From positions 1 to 41,592 of the forward strand of contig CAZJFH010000043.1 in the NCBI GenBank assembly GCA_964545205.1: a stretch of DNA of 41,592 nt, written 5' to 3'. Below, piece by piece: positions 17,962 through 25,501 of this stretch (its first letter is position 1; each line of letters begins with the position of its first letter). Position numbers and translations under genes: made by a program. The DNA comes from CAZJFH01 sp964545205. GTDB taxonomy: Bacteria; Pseudomonadota; Alphaproteobacteria; Rhodospirillales; Magnetospirillaceae. The notes beneath the pieces are model-generated. The model saw nothing but the letters and a program-made list of their open reading frames with translations. It made no database searches and had not been told where the DNA came from.

Positions 17962-18528
17962 TCACGCCATGCAGAGCAGTTCGACGCGCTCGCAGACGTA
18001 GTGATACAGCGTCGTGTGGACCTGCTGGATGTCCGGCGTGTGGGTCGAGGGCACGTCGATCAGCAGGTCGGACAGCGGCGCCAGCTTGCCGCCGCCGCGG
18101 CCGGTCAGGGCGATGGTGGTCATGCCGATCTCGCGCGCCTTCTCGAAGGCGGCGACGACGTTGGCCGAATTGCCCGAGGTGCTCAGGCCGAGCACGACGC
18201 CGCCGGCCTCGCCGTAGGCCTCGACCTGGCGCGCGAACACCGACTGGTAGCCGTAATCGTTGCCCATCGCGGTCAGCACCGAGACGTCGGCGGCCAGGCT
18301 GATGCAGCGCAGGGCGCGGCGCTCGCGCAGGAAGCGGCCGACCAGCTCGCCGGTGATGTGCTGGGCGTCGGCGGCAGAGCCGCCGTTGCCGCACACCAGC
18401 AGCGGCTTGTCGGCCCGCAGCGCCTCGGCGATCACCTGGATTGCCGGCTCGACCCGCTCCGCCGCCGGCGATTCGGCCATCGCGTTCAGGGTCTCGACGG
18501 CGCGCTGGAGGTGTTGCTTGAGATCCAT
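17962..18528 (-). CDS. gmhA: Sedoheptulose-7-phosphate isomerase (SIS domain)
   Basis: Converts sedoheptulose 7-phosphate to D-glycero-manno-heptose 7-phosphate, the first step to ADP- or GDP-heptose for LPS core or capsule. The 188-residue length is close to E. coli GmhA (192). The phosphosugar-binding SIS fold shows CGNGGSAADAQHITGELVGRF (residues 46 on) and LSTSGNSANVVAAFEKA, with conserved C-terminal HTTLYHYVCE. GAGGATCG precedes the ATG. It is the last gene of the - strand polysaccharide cluster, 98 nt beyond the WecA-like gene. No other heptose-pathway genes are in the window. Confidence 0.92.
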   Translation of the reverse strand: MDLKQHLQRAVETLNAMAESPAAERVEPAIQVIAEALRADKPLLVCGNGGSAADAQHITGELVGRFLRERRALRCISLAADVSVLTAMGNDYGYQSVFARQVEAYGEAGGVVLGLSTSGNSANVVAAFEKAREIGMTTIALTGRGGGKLAPLSDLLIDVPSTHTPDIQQVHTTLYHYVCERVELLCMA

Positions 18529-18626
18529 TCGATCCTCATACCACTGATCCCCCGAACATAGCGCCTCGCCCCGGCGGGCGGAAGCTGGCCGGACGGTTTC
18601 TGGCTTCCGGCCGTCCCGCTTTGGGG

Positions 18627-19676
18627 TTAGCGCGGACGCCGGGCAGCGGCCTCGCCGCCCGCCGGGCCCGGCAGCAAGCCGCGCCGCCGCGCCGCGCCGA
18701 TCACCAGCACGGTATAGACGGTCTGCAGCGCCACGAAGGGCAGGAACACCAGCACGCGCCCCTCGGCGTCCAGCCCCGGCATCAGCCAGGCGCCGAGCGC
18801 CTGCGCCGCCGTGACGGCGCAGTGGTAGAGGCTGACCGCCCGGTGCGAATAGCCGATGCGATTCATCAGCTGGTACAGGTGGGTGCGGTGGGCCCGGGCG
18901 ATGTTCTCGCCGGCCAGGGCGCGGCGCGCCATCGTGAAGGCGGTGTCCCAGATGAAATGGAACAACAGCAGCGGCACCACCAGGATCGACAGGTCGGCGC
19001 CCTGCTGGCGGGACGCGATCACCGCCAGCGCGGCGAAGGTGAAACCGAGGAACTGGCTGCCGACGTCGCCCATGAAGATGCGGGCCGGCGGCGCGTTGAA
19101 GATCAGGAATCCCAGGCAGGCGGCGGCGACGGTCCATCCCGCCGCCGCGACCAGTCCGCCGCCTTGCGTCACGCCGAGCAGCGCCAGGGCGAGCCCCGCC
19201 AGCGCGGCGGTGCCGCCGGCGAGCCCGTCCAGACCGTCCATGAAGTTGAAGGCGTTGGTGAAGCCGACCAGCCACACGACCGTCAGCACCGGCCCCAGCG
19301 CCCCCAGCGCGACGGGGCCCAGCGACTCGACGGAGAGGCCGAAGGCGACCGCGATGATCGCCGCCACGGTCTGAAACGCCAGCTTGGCCTTGAACCCGAG
19401 CGTGCGCAGGTCGTCGTAGAGGGCCGCCAGCGCGATCACGGCGCTCGACACGACGAGGCCGAGCAGCAGCCCCTGATCTCCGGGCGGCGCGACGAGCTGC
19501 AGCAGGCCGAGGCCGGCGAAATAGCTGCCGACGATGGCGAAGCCGCCCAGGCGCGGGGTCGGCCGCTCGTGCGACGAGCGCTCGTTGGGCGCGTCGAGCG
19601 CCCAGCCGCGCCGCGCCAGCGCCCAGGTCACGAGCGCCGAGACGCCGGCGACCAGGGCTGCGTATGCCAGCGCCAT
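18627..19676 (-). CDS. WecA/WbpL-type undecaprenyl-phosphate sugar-1-phosphate transferase (glycosyltransferase family 4)
   Basis: An integral inner-membrane enzyme, 349 aa with about ten hydrophobic helices, that transfers an amino-sugar-1-phosphate to undecaprenyl phosphate to start glycan assembly. It has the family motifs: an Asp pair in ALYDDLRTLG, NAFNFMDGLDGLAGG, IFMGDVGS, and the cytoplasmic histidine loop HRTHLYQLMNRIG. The ATG at 19676 has GAGG 6 nt away; another ATG at 19682 has it too close. It starts just after the KpsS-like gene ends (stop at 19685-19687), so it is in that operon. An Und-P initiator beside KpsS-type genes is unusual. Confidence 0.9.
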   Translation of the reverse strand: MALAYAALVAGVSALVTWALARRGWALDAPNERSSHERPTPRLGGFAIVGSYFAGLGLLQLVAPPGDQGLLLGLVVSSAVIALAALYDDLRTLGFKAKLAFQTVAAIIAVAFGLSVESLGPVALGALGPVLTVVWLVGFTNAFNFMDGLDGLAGGTAALAGLALALLGVTQGGGLVAAAGWTVAAACLGFLIFNAPPARIFMGDVGSQFLGFTFAALAVIASRQQGADLSILVVPLLLFHFIWDTAFTMARRALAGENIARAHRTHLYQLMNRIGYSHRAVSLYHCAVTAAQALGAWLMPGLDAEGRVLVFLPFVALQTVYTVLVIGAARRRGLLPGPAGGEAAARRPR

Positions 19677-19684
19677 GGCCATCC

Positions 19685-20923
19685 TCAGCCGCAGGCGAGG
19701 CGGGCCGGGGCGTCGGCCAGCGGGTCGGCGCCGAGCAGGCGCGGCAGGCTGTTGGCGACGGCCAGCCGCACGCCTTCGTCGGTGTAGTAGTTGCCGTTGA
19801 CCATGCAGGTGTGCAGCAGCACGGTGCGGAAGGCCTCGAACAGCGCCGGGTCGGGCGGCGTGCGCTCGTGCCAGAACCGCGACAGCGGCCCCTCGCTGGT
19901 CAGGCCGGGCAGGTCGAAGATCGCGCGGCCCAGCGCGATCGTCGCGGCGCCGCGCTGCAGCGCCGTCAGGCCGACGGTGCTGTTGACGACGATCACGCCC
20001 TGCGCGTGATCGATCAGCGCGTCGAGGTCGCCGCCGTCGATGAAGATCACCCGCGCCTCGACGCCCAGGCTCCGCGCCTTGCGGCGGATCAGGCGGCGGT
20101 AGTCGATCCAGCCGTTGTCGAGCGGATGGTTCTTGATCACCAGCGCCGCCGCCGCGGGGGCATGGGCGGCGAAGTCGTCGAGCACCGCCTCGATCGCCGC
20201 CGGCAAGGTCTTGAACGCCGAGTGCACCCGGATCTGCGAATCGCTGTCGAGCTGCAGCGGGAACAGGAAATAGGGCGCCGTCCCGGCGCACAGCCGCGCC
20301 ACCGTGTCGCGGGCTTCGGCCTGGCGCCATTTCAGCGTCGCCAGCCGCCGGCACCAGGTGGCGTATTCGGCCCAGATCGGGTAGGGGCGGTGGGTGCGGT
20401 AGTGCGGATAGCGCAGGCGCTGGGTGTAGTTGGCGATCTGCCACTGGAAATCGAACAGGATGCGGTTGCGCATCCCGGCGCCGACCGGCGCGCCCGTCGA
20501 GAACGGCGGCAGCCGGCGCGCGGTGGCGCGATACCAGTCGGGATCGTCGGGCAGCCGCGACCAGCCGTTGACGCCGCCGCGCTCCAGCGTCAGCCAGTTC
20601 GGCCGCAGATAGCCCTCCTCGCACACGTGCACGACGATGCCGCGCGCCGCGGCGGCGGCGATGGCCGGGCGATGCACCGGGCGCCAGTCGCCGAACAGGA
20701 CGATGTCGGTGGTTCCGGCTCGGTCGTAGTGCCGGGCGACGAAGTCGGGGAAGGCCTCGGGGCGCTCGCGGAAGTCGGTCGCGCGCCAGTCGCCCCAGAA
20801 CCGGCGGTCGCCGCCGCACACGTTGACGCGCGCGACCTCGTGCCCGGCTTCGGCCAGGGCCTGCCCGAGCCGCAGGAAGTACCAACTCGCGTTGCCCTGC
20901 AGGAACAGGAAACGGCGGCTCAT
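19685..20923 (-). CDS. KpsS-like capsular polysaccharide protein (RkpJ-type)
   Basis: A 412-residue cytoplasmic protein of the Capsule_synth family (PF05159). It begins FLFLQGNASWYFLRLGQAL, has VCEEGYLRPNWLTLE, and near residue 312 has the family signature VNSTVGLTALQRG, followed by FDLPGLTSEGPLSRFW. KpsS and KpsC are beta-Kdo transferases that build the linker between lipid and capsule in group 2 systems. Sinorhizobium RkpJ/LpsZ belong to the same family. Its ATG overlaps the upstream stop (ATGA at 20920-20923). It implies an ABC-exported, lipid-linked capsule. Confidence 0.9.
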   Translation of the reverse strand: MSRRFLFLQGNASWYFLRLGQALAEAGHEVARVNVCGGDRRFWGDWRATDFRERPEAFPDFVARHYDRAGTTDIVLFGDWRPVHRPAIAAAAARGIVVHVCEEGYLRPNWLTLERGGVNGWSRLPDDPDWYRATARRLPPFSTGAPVGAGMRNRILFDFQWQIANYTQRLRYPHYRTHRPYPIWAEYATWCRRLATLKWRQAEARDTVARLCAGTAPYFLFPLQLDSDSQIRVHSAFKTLPAAIEAVLDDFAAHAPAAAALVIKNHPLDNGWIDYRRLIRRKARSLGVEARVIFIDGGDLDALIDHAQGVIVVNSTVGLTALQRGAATIALGRAIFDLPGLTSEGPLSRFWHERTPPDPALFEAFRTVLLHTCMVNGNYYTDEGVRLAVANSLPRLLGADPLADAPARLACG

Positions 20924-22521
20924 TCGCCGGCGATCGCCGTGGCGGCGTCCCCGGCGGCGACCGGCTCTTCTCCGGCCGGCGTCAGCACGGTGTCCAGCAC
21001 CAGCCGGCCGAGGGCGTCGGCGGTGGCGTCGAACCGGCAGGGATGGCCGCCGCCCTTGCGCCAGACGAAATAGTCGGTGCGCGGGTCGTCGTAGCGGACC
21101 GAGTTGAACACCTTGGGCAGGCTCGGCACGTGATCGCCGAACAGCCCGAACACGGCGTCGTGCGGCCGCGCGTTCAGGGCGTCGCACAGGGTGCCGACCA
21201 GCCGGTCGGTGTTGCGCAGATGCGCGAGATACAGTCCCAGCTCCCACGATCCCAGCGGCGAAGCGTCGGCCAGCGGCGCATGACCGGAGGCGGCCAGGCG
21301 GTCCTCTTCCCACTTGCCGTGGTTCTCCATCGTGATCGCGAACACGAATTGCGGCCCGTCCCACTCGCCCAGCACCTCGACGATCTTGTCGGCGACCGCG
21401 GTGTCGCAGACATAGGGCCCGTAGGTCGGAGCGTCACGGAAGTCCTCGATGTCCAGGAAGACGTCGAAGCCCAGGTTCGGAAACACCGTCCGGCGGTCGA
21501 AGAACTCGGCGCTGAACGGGTGGATCACCACCGTCCGGTAGCCGAGCAGCCGCAGCTGGTGGGCCATGGTCCAGGCCGGACGCCGGCGCAGGCGCAGATA
21601 CGGATTGAAACGGTGATAGGCCAGCGCCGCGTTCGGCAATCCCGACAGGAAGGCGAATTCGGTGCGCATCGTGTTGGCGCCCCAGGCCGGCACTTCCAGC
21701 CGGCCGGCAAAGGCCGACTCGGCGACGCACTGGTCGTAGCGGGCCAGCACGCCGCGGTCGATCGACGGATGCAGGCGGCGGGCGTCGAAGAAGGATTCGC
21801 TCTGCACCGCCACCACGTCGGGCAGCCGGCGCTCGAAGTCCGGCAGCATGACCTTCGGGCGCAGCCGCCGCCGCTGGCGGGCGCTCGGCTCGGGCTTCGG
21901 CGTCGACGGCTCGTTGGCGAAGAAGAAATACAAGATCAGGCAGACCACCAGCCCGAGCGCGTCGATGTCGCGGCGGATGTCGGCGCTGGGCCCGAACCTG
22001 CGCAGCAGGTCGCGGAACCCGGTGCGCAGCGGCCCTCGGGTGACGGCGTAGATCAGGCCGAACAGCAGCCCGGCATAGATCATCGCCGGAAAGTAGTCGT
22101 CGAGCTCGCGCCTCTGGATGACCGGATTCTCCAGCGTCATGCCGGCGGCGATCGAGCCGGCGGCGGCCAGCGCCACGGCGATCAGTTTCCAGACCCCGAC
22201 ATACTTGACGTAGAGCGCCGGGTGGTTGATCGCCTCGCGCAGCAGCGCGAAGTCCGAAAACACCAGCGGCTCCTTGAGCGCGGCGTATTTGGCGTTGTTG
22301 ACGACCACGATGGTGGCGAAGACGACGATCGAGGCGACCAGCGAGTAGACCGGCCGGTAGCTGACCATGAAGATGCTGACGTAGAACACCAGCGTCGGCA
22401 TCGCCGAGAGCAGGCTGATGCGGTGGATGATCGGACGCCGGTCGACGCGCGGCTTGACCAGGCGCTCCATCAGCAGGACCGCCAGCATCGCTGCGCCCAG
22501 GCAGACGATGAACATCAGCAT
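20920..22521 (-). CDS. Membrane LtaS-like sulfatase-fold phosphotransferase
   Basis: A 533-residue inner-membrane protein. Hydrophobic helices lie in about the first 205 residues, followed by a sulfatase/alkaline-phosphatase-superfamily domain. Family marks are VAVQSESFFDA (metal site), WGANTMRTEFAFLSG near 279-293 with the Thr expected as nucleophile, ITMENHGKWEED, and FGDHVPS near 458. LtaS and MdoB/OpgB enzymes move phosphoglycerol from phosphatidylglycerol to a glycan or lipid; sulfatase activity is not excluded. GAGGAA precedes the ATG. It is coupled to the KpsS-like gene and may be the counterpart of rhizobial RkpI; that match is from memory of the locus and uncertain. Confidence 0.85.
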   Translation of the reverse strand: MLMFIVCLGAAMLAVLLMERLVKPRVDRRPIIHRISLLSAMPTLVFYVSIFMVSYRPVYSLVASIVVFATIVVVNNAKYAALKEPLVFSDFALLREAINHPALYVKYVGVWKLIAVALAAAGSIAAGMTLENPVIQRRELDDYFPAMIYAGLLFGLIYAVTRGPLRTGFRDLLRRFGPSADIRRDIDALGLVVCLILYFFFANEPSTPKPEPSARQRRRLRPKVMLPDFERRLPDVVAVQSESFFDARRLHPSIDRGVLARYDQCVAESAFAGRLEVPAWGANTMRTEFAFLSGLPNAALAYHRFNPYLRLRRRPAWTMAHQLRLLGYRTVVIHPFSAEFFDRRTVFPNLGFDVFLDIEDFRDAPTYGPYVCDTAVADKIVEVLGEWDGPQFVFAITMENHGKWEEDRLAASGHAPLADASPLGSWELGLYLAHLRNTDRLVGTLCDALNARPHDAVFGLFGDHVPSLPKVFNSVRYDDPRTDYFVWRKGGGHPCRFDATADALGRLVLDTVLTPAGEEPVAAGDAATAIAGE

Positions 22522-22549
22522 CGTGCGTTCCTCGTTTCCATGGGGCCAA

Positions 22550-22579
22550 TGTATAGACCCGCCGGATGGGCGCCGCCAA
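22550..22579 (-). promoter_or_regulatory. Possible promoter for the LtaS-like/KpsS-like/WecA-like genes
   Basis: On the - strand: TTGGCG (22579-22574), an 18-nt spacer, TATACA (22555-22550). It lies in the 75-nt gap after the SDR gene and would allow expression independent of GNAT-SDR. Confidence 0.4.
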
Positions 22580-22596
22580 TCTTTGTTTGCGGCCGA

Positions 22597-23379
22597 TCAG
22601 GCCTGCGGCCGGACGTGGAAGTGGAAGAACGGCAGGATGCGCTCGGCCGCCCAGGACGGCAGCCGCGACAGCAGCCGGGTGCCGAAGTCCAGCGGGAACG
22701 GAAACGAGATTTCGGCCGGATTGCGCTCCAGGCGCCGGCGGATCAGGGCGGCGGCGCGGTCGGCGGGCACCAGGAACGGCTTCGGCCCGACGACGCGCTC
22801 GCTCATCGGCGAGGTGACGTAGCCGGGACAGATCACGGTGACGCCGATCCGGTGCGGCGCCAGCCAGCCGCGCAGGCCCTCGGCATAGGCCTTCACCGCC
22901 GCCTTGCTGGCGCTGTAGGACGGGCAGGCCGGGAGGCCGCGATAGGCGGCGATCGAGCTCATCAGCGCGATCTGGCCGCGGCGGCGCGGCAGCATCCGTT
23001 CGGCGGCGGCGCTGGCGGCCGCCATGCAGCCGACGGCGTTGACGCTCATCACCCGCTCGATGATCTCCCACGGTTCCGGCTCGCCGCCGGGGCCGATGCT
23101 CGACGAGATGCCGGCATTGGCGATCAGCAGGTCGATCGGGTGCGCGTCGTCGACGGCGGCGACCCAGGACCGCGTCGCGGCCGGATCGGTGACGTCGACG
23201 CAGGCGGTCAGCACCGTCGCGCCGTTGGCACGGCAGCGCTCCGCGACCGCCTCCAGGCGCGCGGAGTCGCGTCCGCTGAGGGCGAGCACGGTTCCCGGCG
23301 CGGCATAGGCTTCGGCCAGCGCGCTGCCGATGCCGCCGCTGGCCCCGGTCAGGGCGATGGTGAATCTGGGCTGGGGCAT
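22597..23379 (-). CDS. Short-chain dehydrogenase/reductase (RkpH-like)
   Basis: A 260-residue classical SDR. It has cofactor motif TGASGGIG at 11-18, NAG in LIANAGISS, the catalytic Ser in LMSSIAAY, and Tyr155/Lys159 in YSASK. The C-terminal region (SFPFPLDFGTRLLSRLPSWAAERILPFF) is hydrophobic and aromatic, as in membrane-associated lipid-handling SDRs such as 3-ketodihydrosphingosine reductases. Together with the PKS and oxoamine synthase nearby it would fit a ketone-reduction step in lipid-anchor synthesis, the position of rkpH in Sinorhizobium. It starts 7 nt after the GNAT gene ends. Substrate assignment is inference. Confidence 0.85.
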   Translation of the reverse strand: MPQPRFTIALTGASGGIGSALAEAYAAPGTVLALSGRDSARLEAVAERCRANGATVLTACVDVTDPAATRSWVAAVDDAHPIDLLIANAGISSSIGPGGEPEPWEIIERVMSVNAVGCMAAASAAAERMLPRRRGQIALMSSIAAYRGLPACPSYSASKAAVKAYAEGLRGWLAPHRIGVTVICPGYVTSPMSERVVGPKPFLVPADRAAALIRRRLERNPAEISFPFPLDFGTRLLSRLPSWAAERILPFFHFHVRPQA

Positions 23380-23386
23380 CCGGGGC

Positions 23387-24040
23387 TCAGTTCGGGGCGG
23401 CGCCGGGGGCGGACGCCGGCTGGTCGGCGACGGCGGCCTCGAACCCGGGCAGCGGCAACGGGGCGCTCATCAGGCGCATGGTTCCGGAATGGGTCAGCCG
23501 CTCGGCGGGGGCGACGGCGATGTCGCGCACCGCCTCGAATCCAAGGCTGCCGTACAGCGACAGCGCGGCGGCGTTGTCGGCCCAGGCGTGCAGGCTCAGC
23601 CGCTCGAATCCCTGCTCGCGCGCCAGGTCGGCGGCGGTGGTCAGCAGCAGCCTGGCGACGCCGCAGCCGCGCGCCTCGGGGGCGACGGCGACGCTGTTGA
23701 TGTACCAGCTGTCGTCGATGCGGCTGGACAGGATCTCGGCGACGTGCTGCAGACGCCGCCGCGGCACGATCGTCTCGACGATCGGCGGGATGCCGTACTG
23801 CTCGGAGGGATAGCCCAGGATCAGGCCGACCGGGCGACCGTCGATCTCGGCCAACAGCGCGTTGGAATAGACCAGCGGCGACGTGGCGTCGGTGACCGCC
23901 ATCCGGATCAGCTCGCGGGCCTTGATGCCCGGCAGGATGCCGTCGAGCAGGAACTCGAACAGCCCGTCGCCCGCCGACATGATGAAGTTGGTGATGGCTG
24001 CGCTGTCGTCGTTTTCGCCGAATCGTACCGTGACGTCCAT
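23387..24040 (-). CDS. GNAT-family N-acetyltransferase
   Basis: A 217-residue acyl-CoA-dependent N-acyltransferase. The acetyl-CoA pyrophosphate-binding motif is seen in VAVAPEARGCGVARLLL (near residues 116-132), followed by LSLHAWADNAAALSLYGSLGFEAV, the typical C-terminal half. The N-terminal half includes LILGYPSEQYGIPP. GGAGGG lies before the ATG. It is the first gene of the - strand cluster, 7 nt from the SDR. A role in acylating an amino lipid or amino sugar is possible but unsupported by specific residues. Confidence 0.85.
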   Translation of the reverse strand: MDVTVRFGENDDSAAITNFIMSAGDGLFEFLLDGILPGIKARELIRMAVTDATSPLVYSNALLAEIDGRPVGLILGYPSEQYGIPPIVETIVPRRRLQHVAEILSSRIDDSWYINSVAVAPEARGCGVARLLLTTAADLAREQGFERLSLHAWADNAAALSLYGSLGFEAVRDIAVAPAERLTHSGTMRLMSAPLPLPGFEAAVADQPASAPGAAPN

Positions 24041-24197
24041 CGCCGTCCCTCCGCGGGAGTTTCCGTCCAGTAGTGCTCAGGCTTTCCGGACGACGCAAGC
24101 ACAAAGTGCCGCCGGGGCGGGGCGGCGGCAGCAAAGCCTTGCGCGAAATCGCCGGCGGCCATACCTTCGCGACCGGGGGAAACGAGTGGGAATCCCG

Positions 24198-24539
24198 ATG
24201 AAACGCTCCTTGTCGATCGCCGGGCTGGTCTTGAGTCTGGCGGCTTGCGCGCCGACGGCACGGGTTGCCCCGCCGCCGGCTCCGGCGGCCGTGGCGCCCG
24301 CGGCGCAGAGCCAGGGCGACGCAGGGCCGCTCCTGACCTTCGTCGGCGCCGGCGCGATCGGTCAGGAGGCGGCCGTCGCCGCCCCGAGCTTCGGCGGGCT
24401 GGTCAACGTCAACATCGAGGCCCAGTACGTCTCGGCCAACGGCCGGACCTGCCGGCGCTTCACCGTGCGGTCGAGCCAGGCCGCGCCGCGCACCCATTAC
24501 GCCTGCCAGGTATCCGGCGGCTGGCAACTGGTGATGTGA
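24198..24539 (+). CDS. Small outer-membrane lipoprotein with surface-antigen-like C-terminus
   Basis: A 113-residue protein with a lipoprotein signal (MKRSLSIAGLVLSLAAC; lipobox LAAC, Cys17), then an Ala/Pro-rich spacer. The C-terminal region GRTCRRFTVRSSQAAPRTHYACQVSGGWQLV resembles the end of 17-kDa rickettsial-type surface antigens (Cys-containing, ending in a GxWQ-type pattern). GTGGGA precedes the ATG. It is divergent from the GNAT gene. Its TGA overlaps or abuts the start of the next gene, so the three + strand genes look like one operon. Confidence 0.75.
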   Translation: MKRSLSIAGLVLSLAACAPTARVAPPPAPAAVAPAAQSQGDAGPLLTFVGAGAIGQEAAVAAPSFGGLVNVNIEAQYVSANGRTCRRFTVRSSQAAPRTHYACQVSGGWQLVM

Positions 24540-24553
24540 GGCGGGGCGGCGGC

Positions 24554-25501
24554 GTGGGAGCGCCGGGCAAGCTGGCCCACGGGCTGCTGACGACCGAATT
24601 CTGGAGCCTTGGCGTCGTCGACGCGCCGGTCGCCGAGATCGTGCGGGCCGGGCGGCTGCCGCCGGTCCGCTGGCTGCCGCGTCCCGGGCCCTGGCGCTTC
24701 CTCGCCGATCCGTTCGCATGGTGCGAGGACGGCGTCTGGCACGTCGTCGCCGAGGAGATGGACTATCGCCGCGGCCGCGGCCGCATCGTCGCCACGACCC
24801 TCGACTCCGACGGGCTTCCCGTCGGCGGCTGGCGCCCGGCCGTCGCCGCCGCGGCGCATCTCTCATACCCGTCGCTGTTCCGCCACGACGGCACGCTGCA
24901 TCTGGCGCCCGAGAGCTGGGAGGCCGGGCGGCTCGACGCCTGGCGGCTCGACGCGGCCCCGGCCGACTGGCGCCCGGCCGGCCGGCCGGTGCTGCCCGGC
25001 CTCGCCGCCGTCGATCCGACGCTGTTCGAACACGGCGGTCGCTGGTGGCTGTTCTGCACCGACCGGCTCGGCGATCCCAACCGCGATCTGCTGCTGTTCT
25101 CGGCATCGGCGCCGTGGGGGCCGTGGACGCCGCATCCCGGCAACCCGGTGCGCCGCGACGCCTGCGGCGGCCGTCCGGCCGGGCCGCTGTTCACGATCGA
25201 CGGCGTGCTCTACCGACCGGGCCAGGACTGCGCCAGCCGATACGGCGGCGCGGTCGTCGTCCACCGCGTCGACCGGCTGAGCCCCGAGGACTACCGCGAG
25301 ACCGCGGTCTGCCGGCTGGCGCCCGATCCGGACGGCCCCTGGCCCGACGGGCTGCACACCCTGTGCCCGGCCGGGCCGCGCACGCTGGTCGACGGCGGCC
25401 GGCGGCGGGCGCACTGGTGGAGCCTGGGGCTGTCGCTGTGGAATTTCGCGCTCAACCAGCGGCGCCGGCGGCGCCTGCGCAGCCGGTGGAGTGCGGCATG
25501 A
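24554..25501 (+). CDS. GINT1-like beta-propeller protein (glycan/lipid glycosylation-associated)
   Basis: About 315 aa. It shows the repeated pattern of the bacterial domain related to the N-terminus of glucosamine inositolphosphorylceramide transferase: FLADPFAWCEDGVWHVVAEEMDY, GRIVATTL, HLSYPSLFRHDGTLHLAPES, VDPTLFEHGGRWWLFCTD, GPWTPHPGNPV, RPAGPLFTIDGVLYRPGQDC. This is a GH43-like five-bladed propeller. No signal peptide is evident. The start is uncertain: GTG at 24536 overlaps the previous stop, while GTG at 24554 lies after GAGGCGGGG. The gene ends in ATGA with the next gene. A role in capsule glycan assembly is inferred. Confidence 0.75.
   Translation: MGAPGKLAHGLLTTEFWSLGVVDAPVAEIVRAGRLPPVRWLPRPGPWRFLADPFAWCEDGVWHVVAEEMDYRRGRGRIVATTLDSDGLPVGGWRPAVAAAAHLSYPSLFRHDGTLHLAPESWEAGRLDAWRLDAAPADWRPAGRPVLPGLAAVDPTLFEHGGRWWLFCTDRLGDPNRDLLLFSASAPWGPWTPHPGNPVRRDACGGRPAGPLFTIDGVLYRPGQDCASRYGGAVVVHRVDRLSPEDYRETAVCRLAPDPDGPWPDGLHTLCPAGPRTLVDGGRRRAHWWSLGLSLWNFALNQRRRRRLRSRWSAA

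Noticed and set aside
18585..18620. Inverted repeats after the WecA-like gene (GGACGG...CCGTCC and GGCCGG...CCGGCC)
   Set aside because: The arms overlap as alternative pairings and no T-run follows, so they do not support a terminator call.
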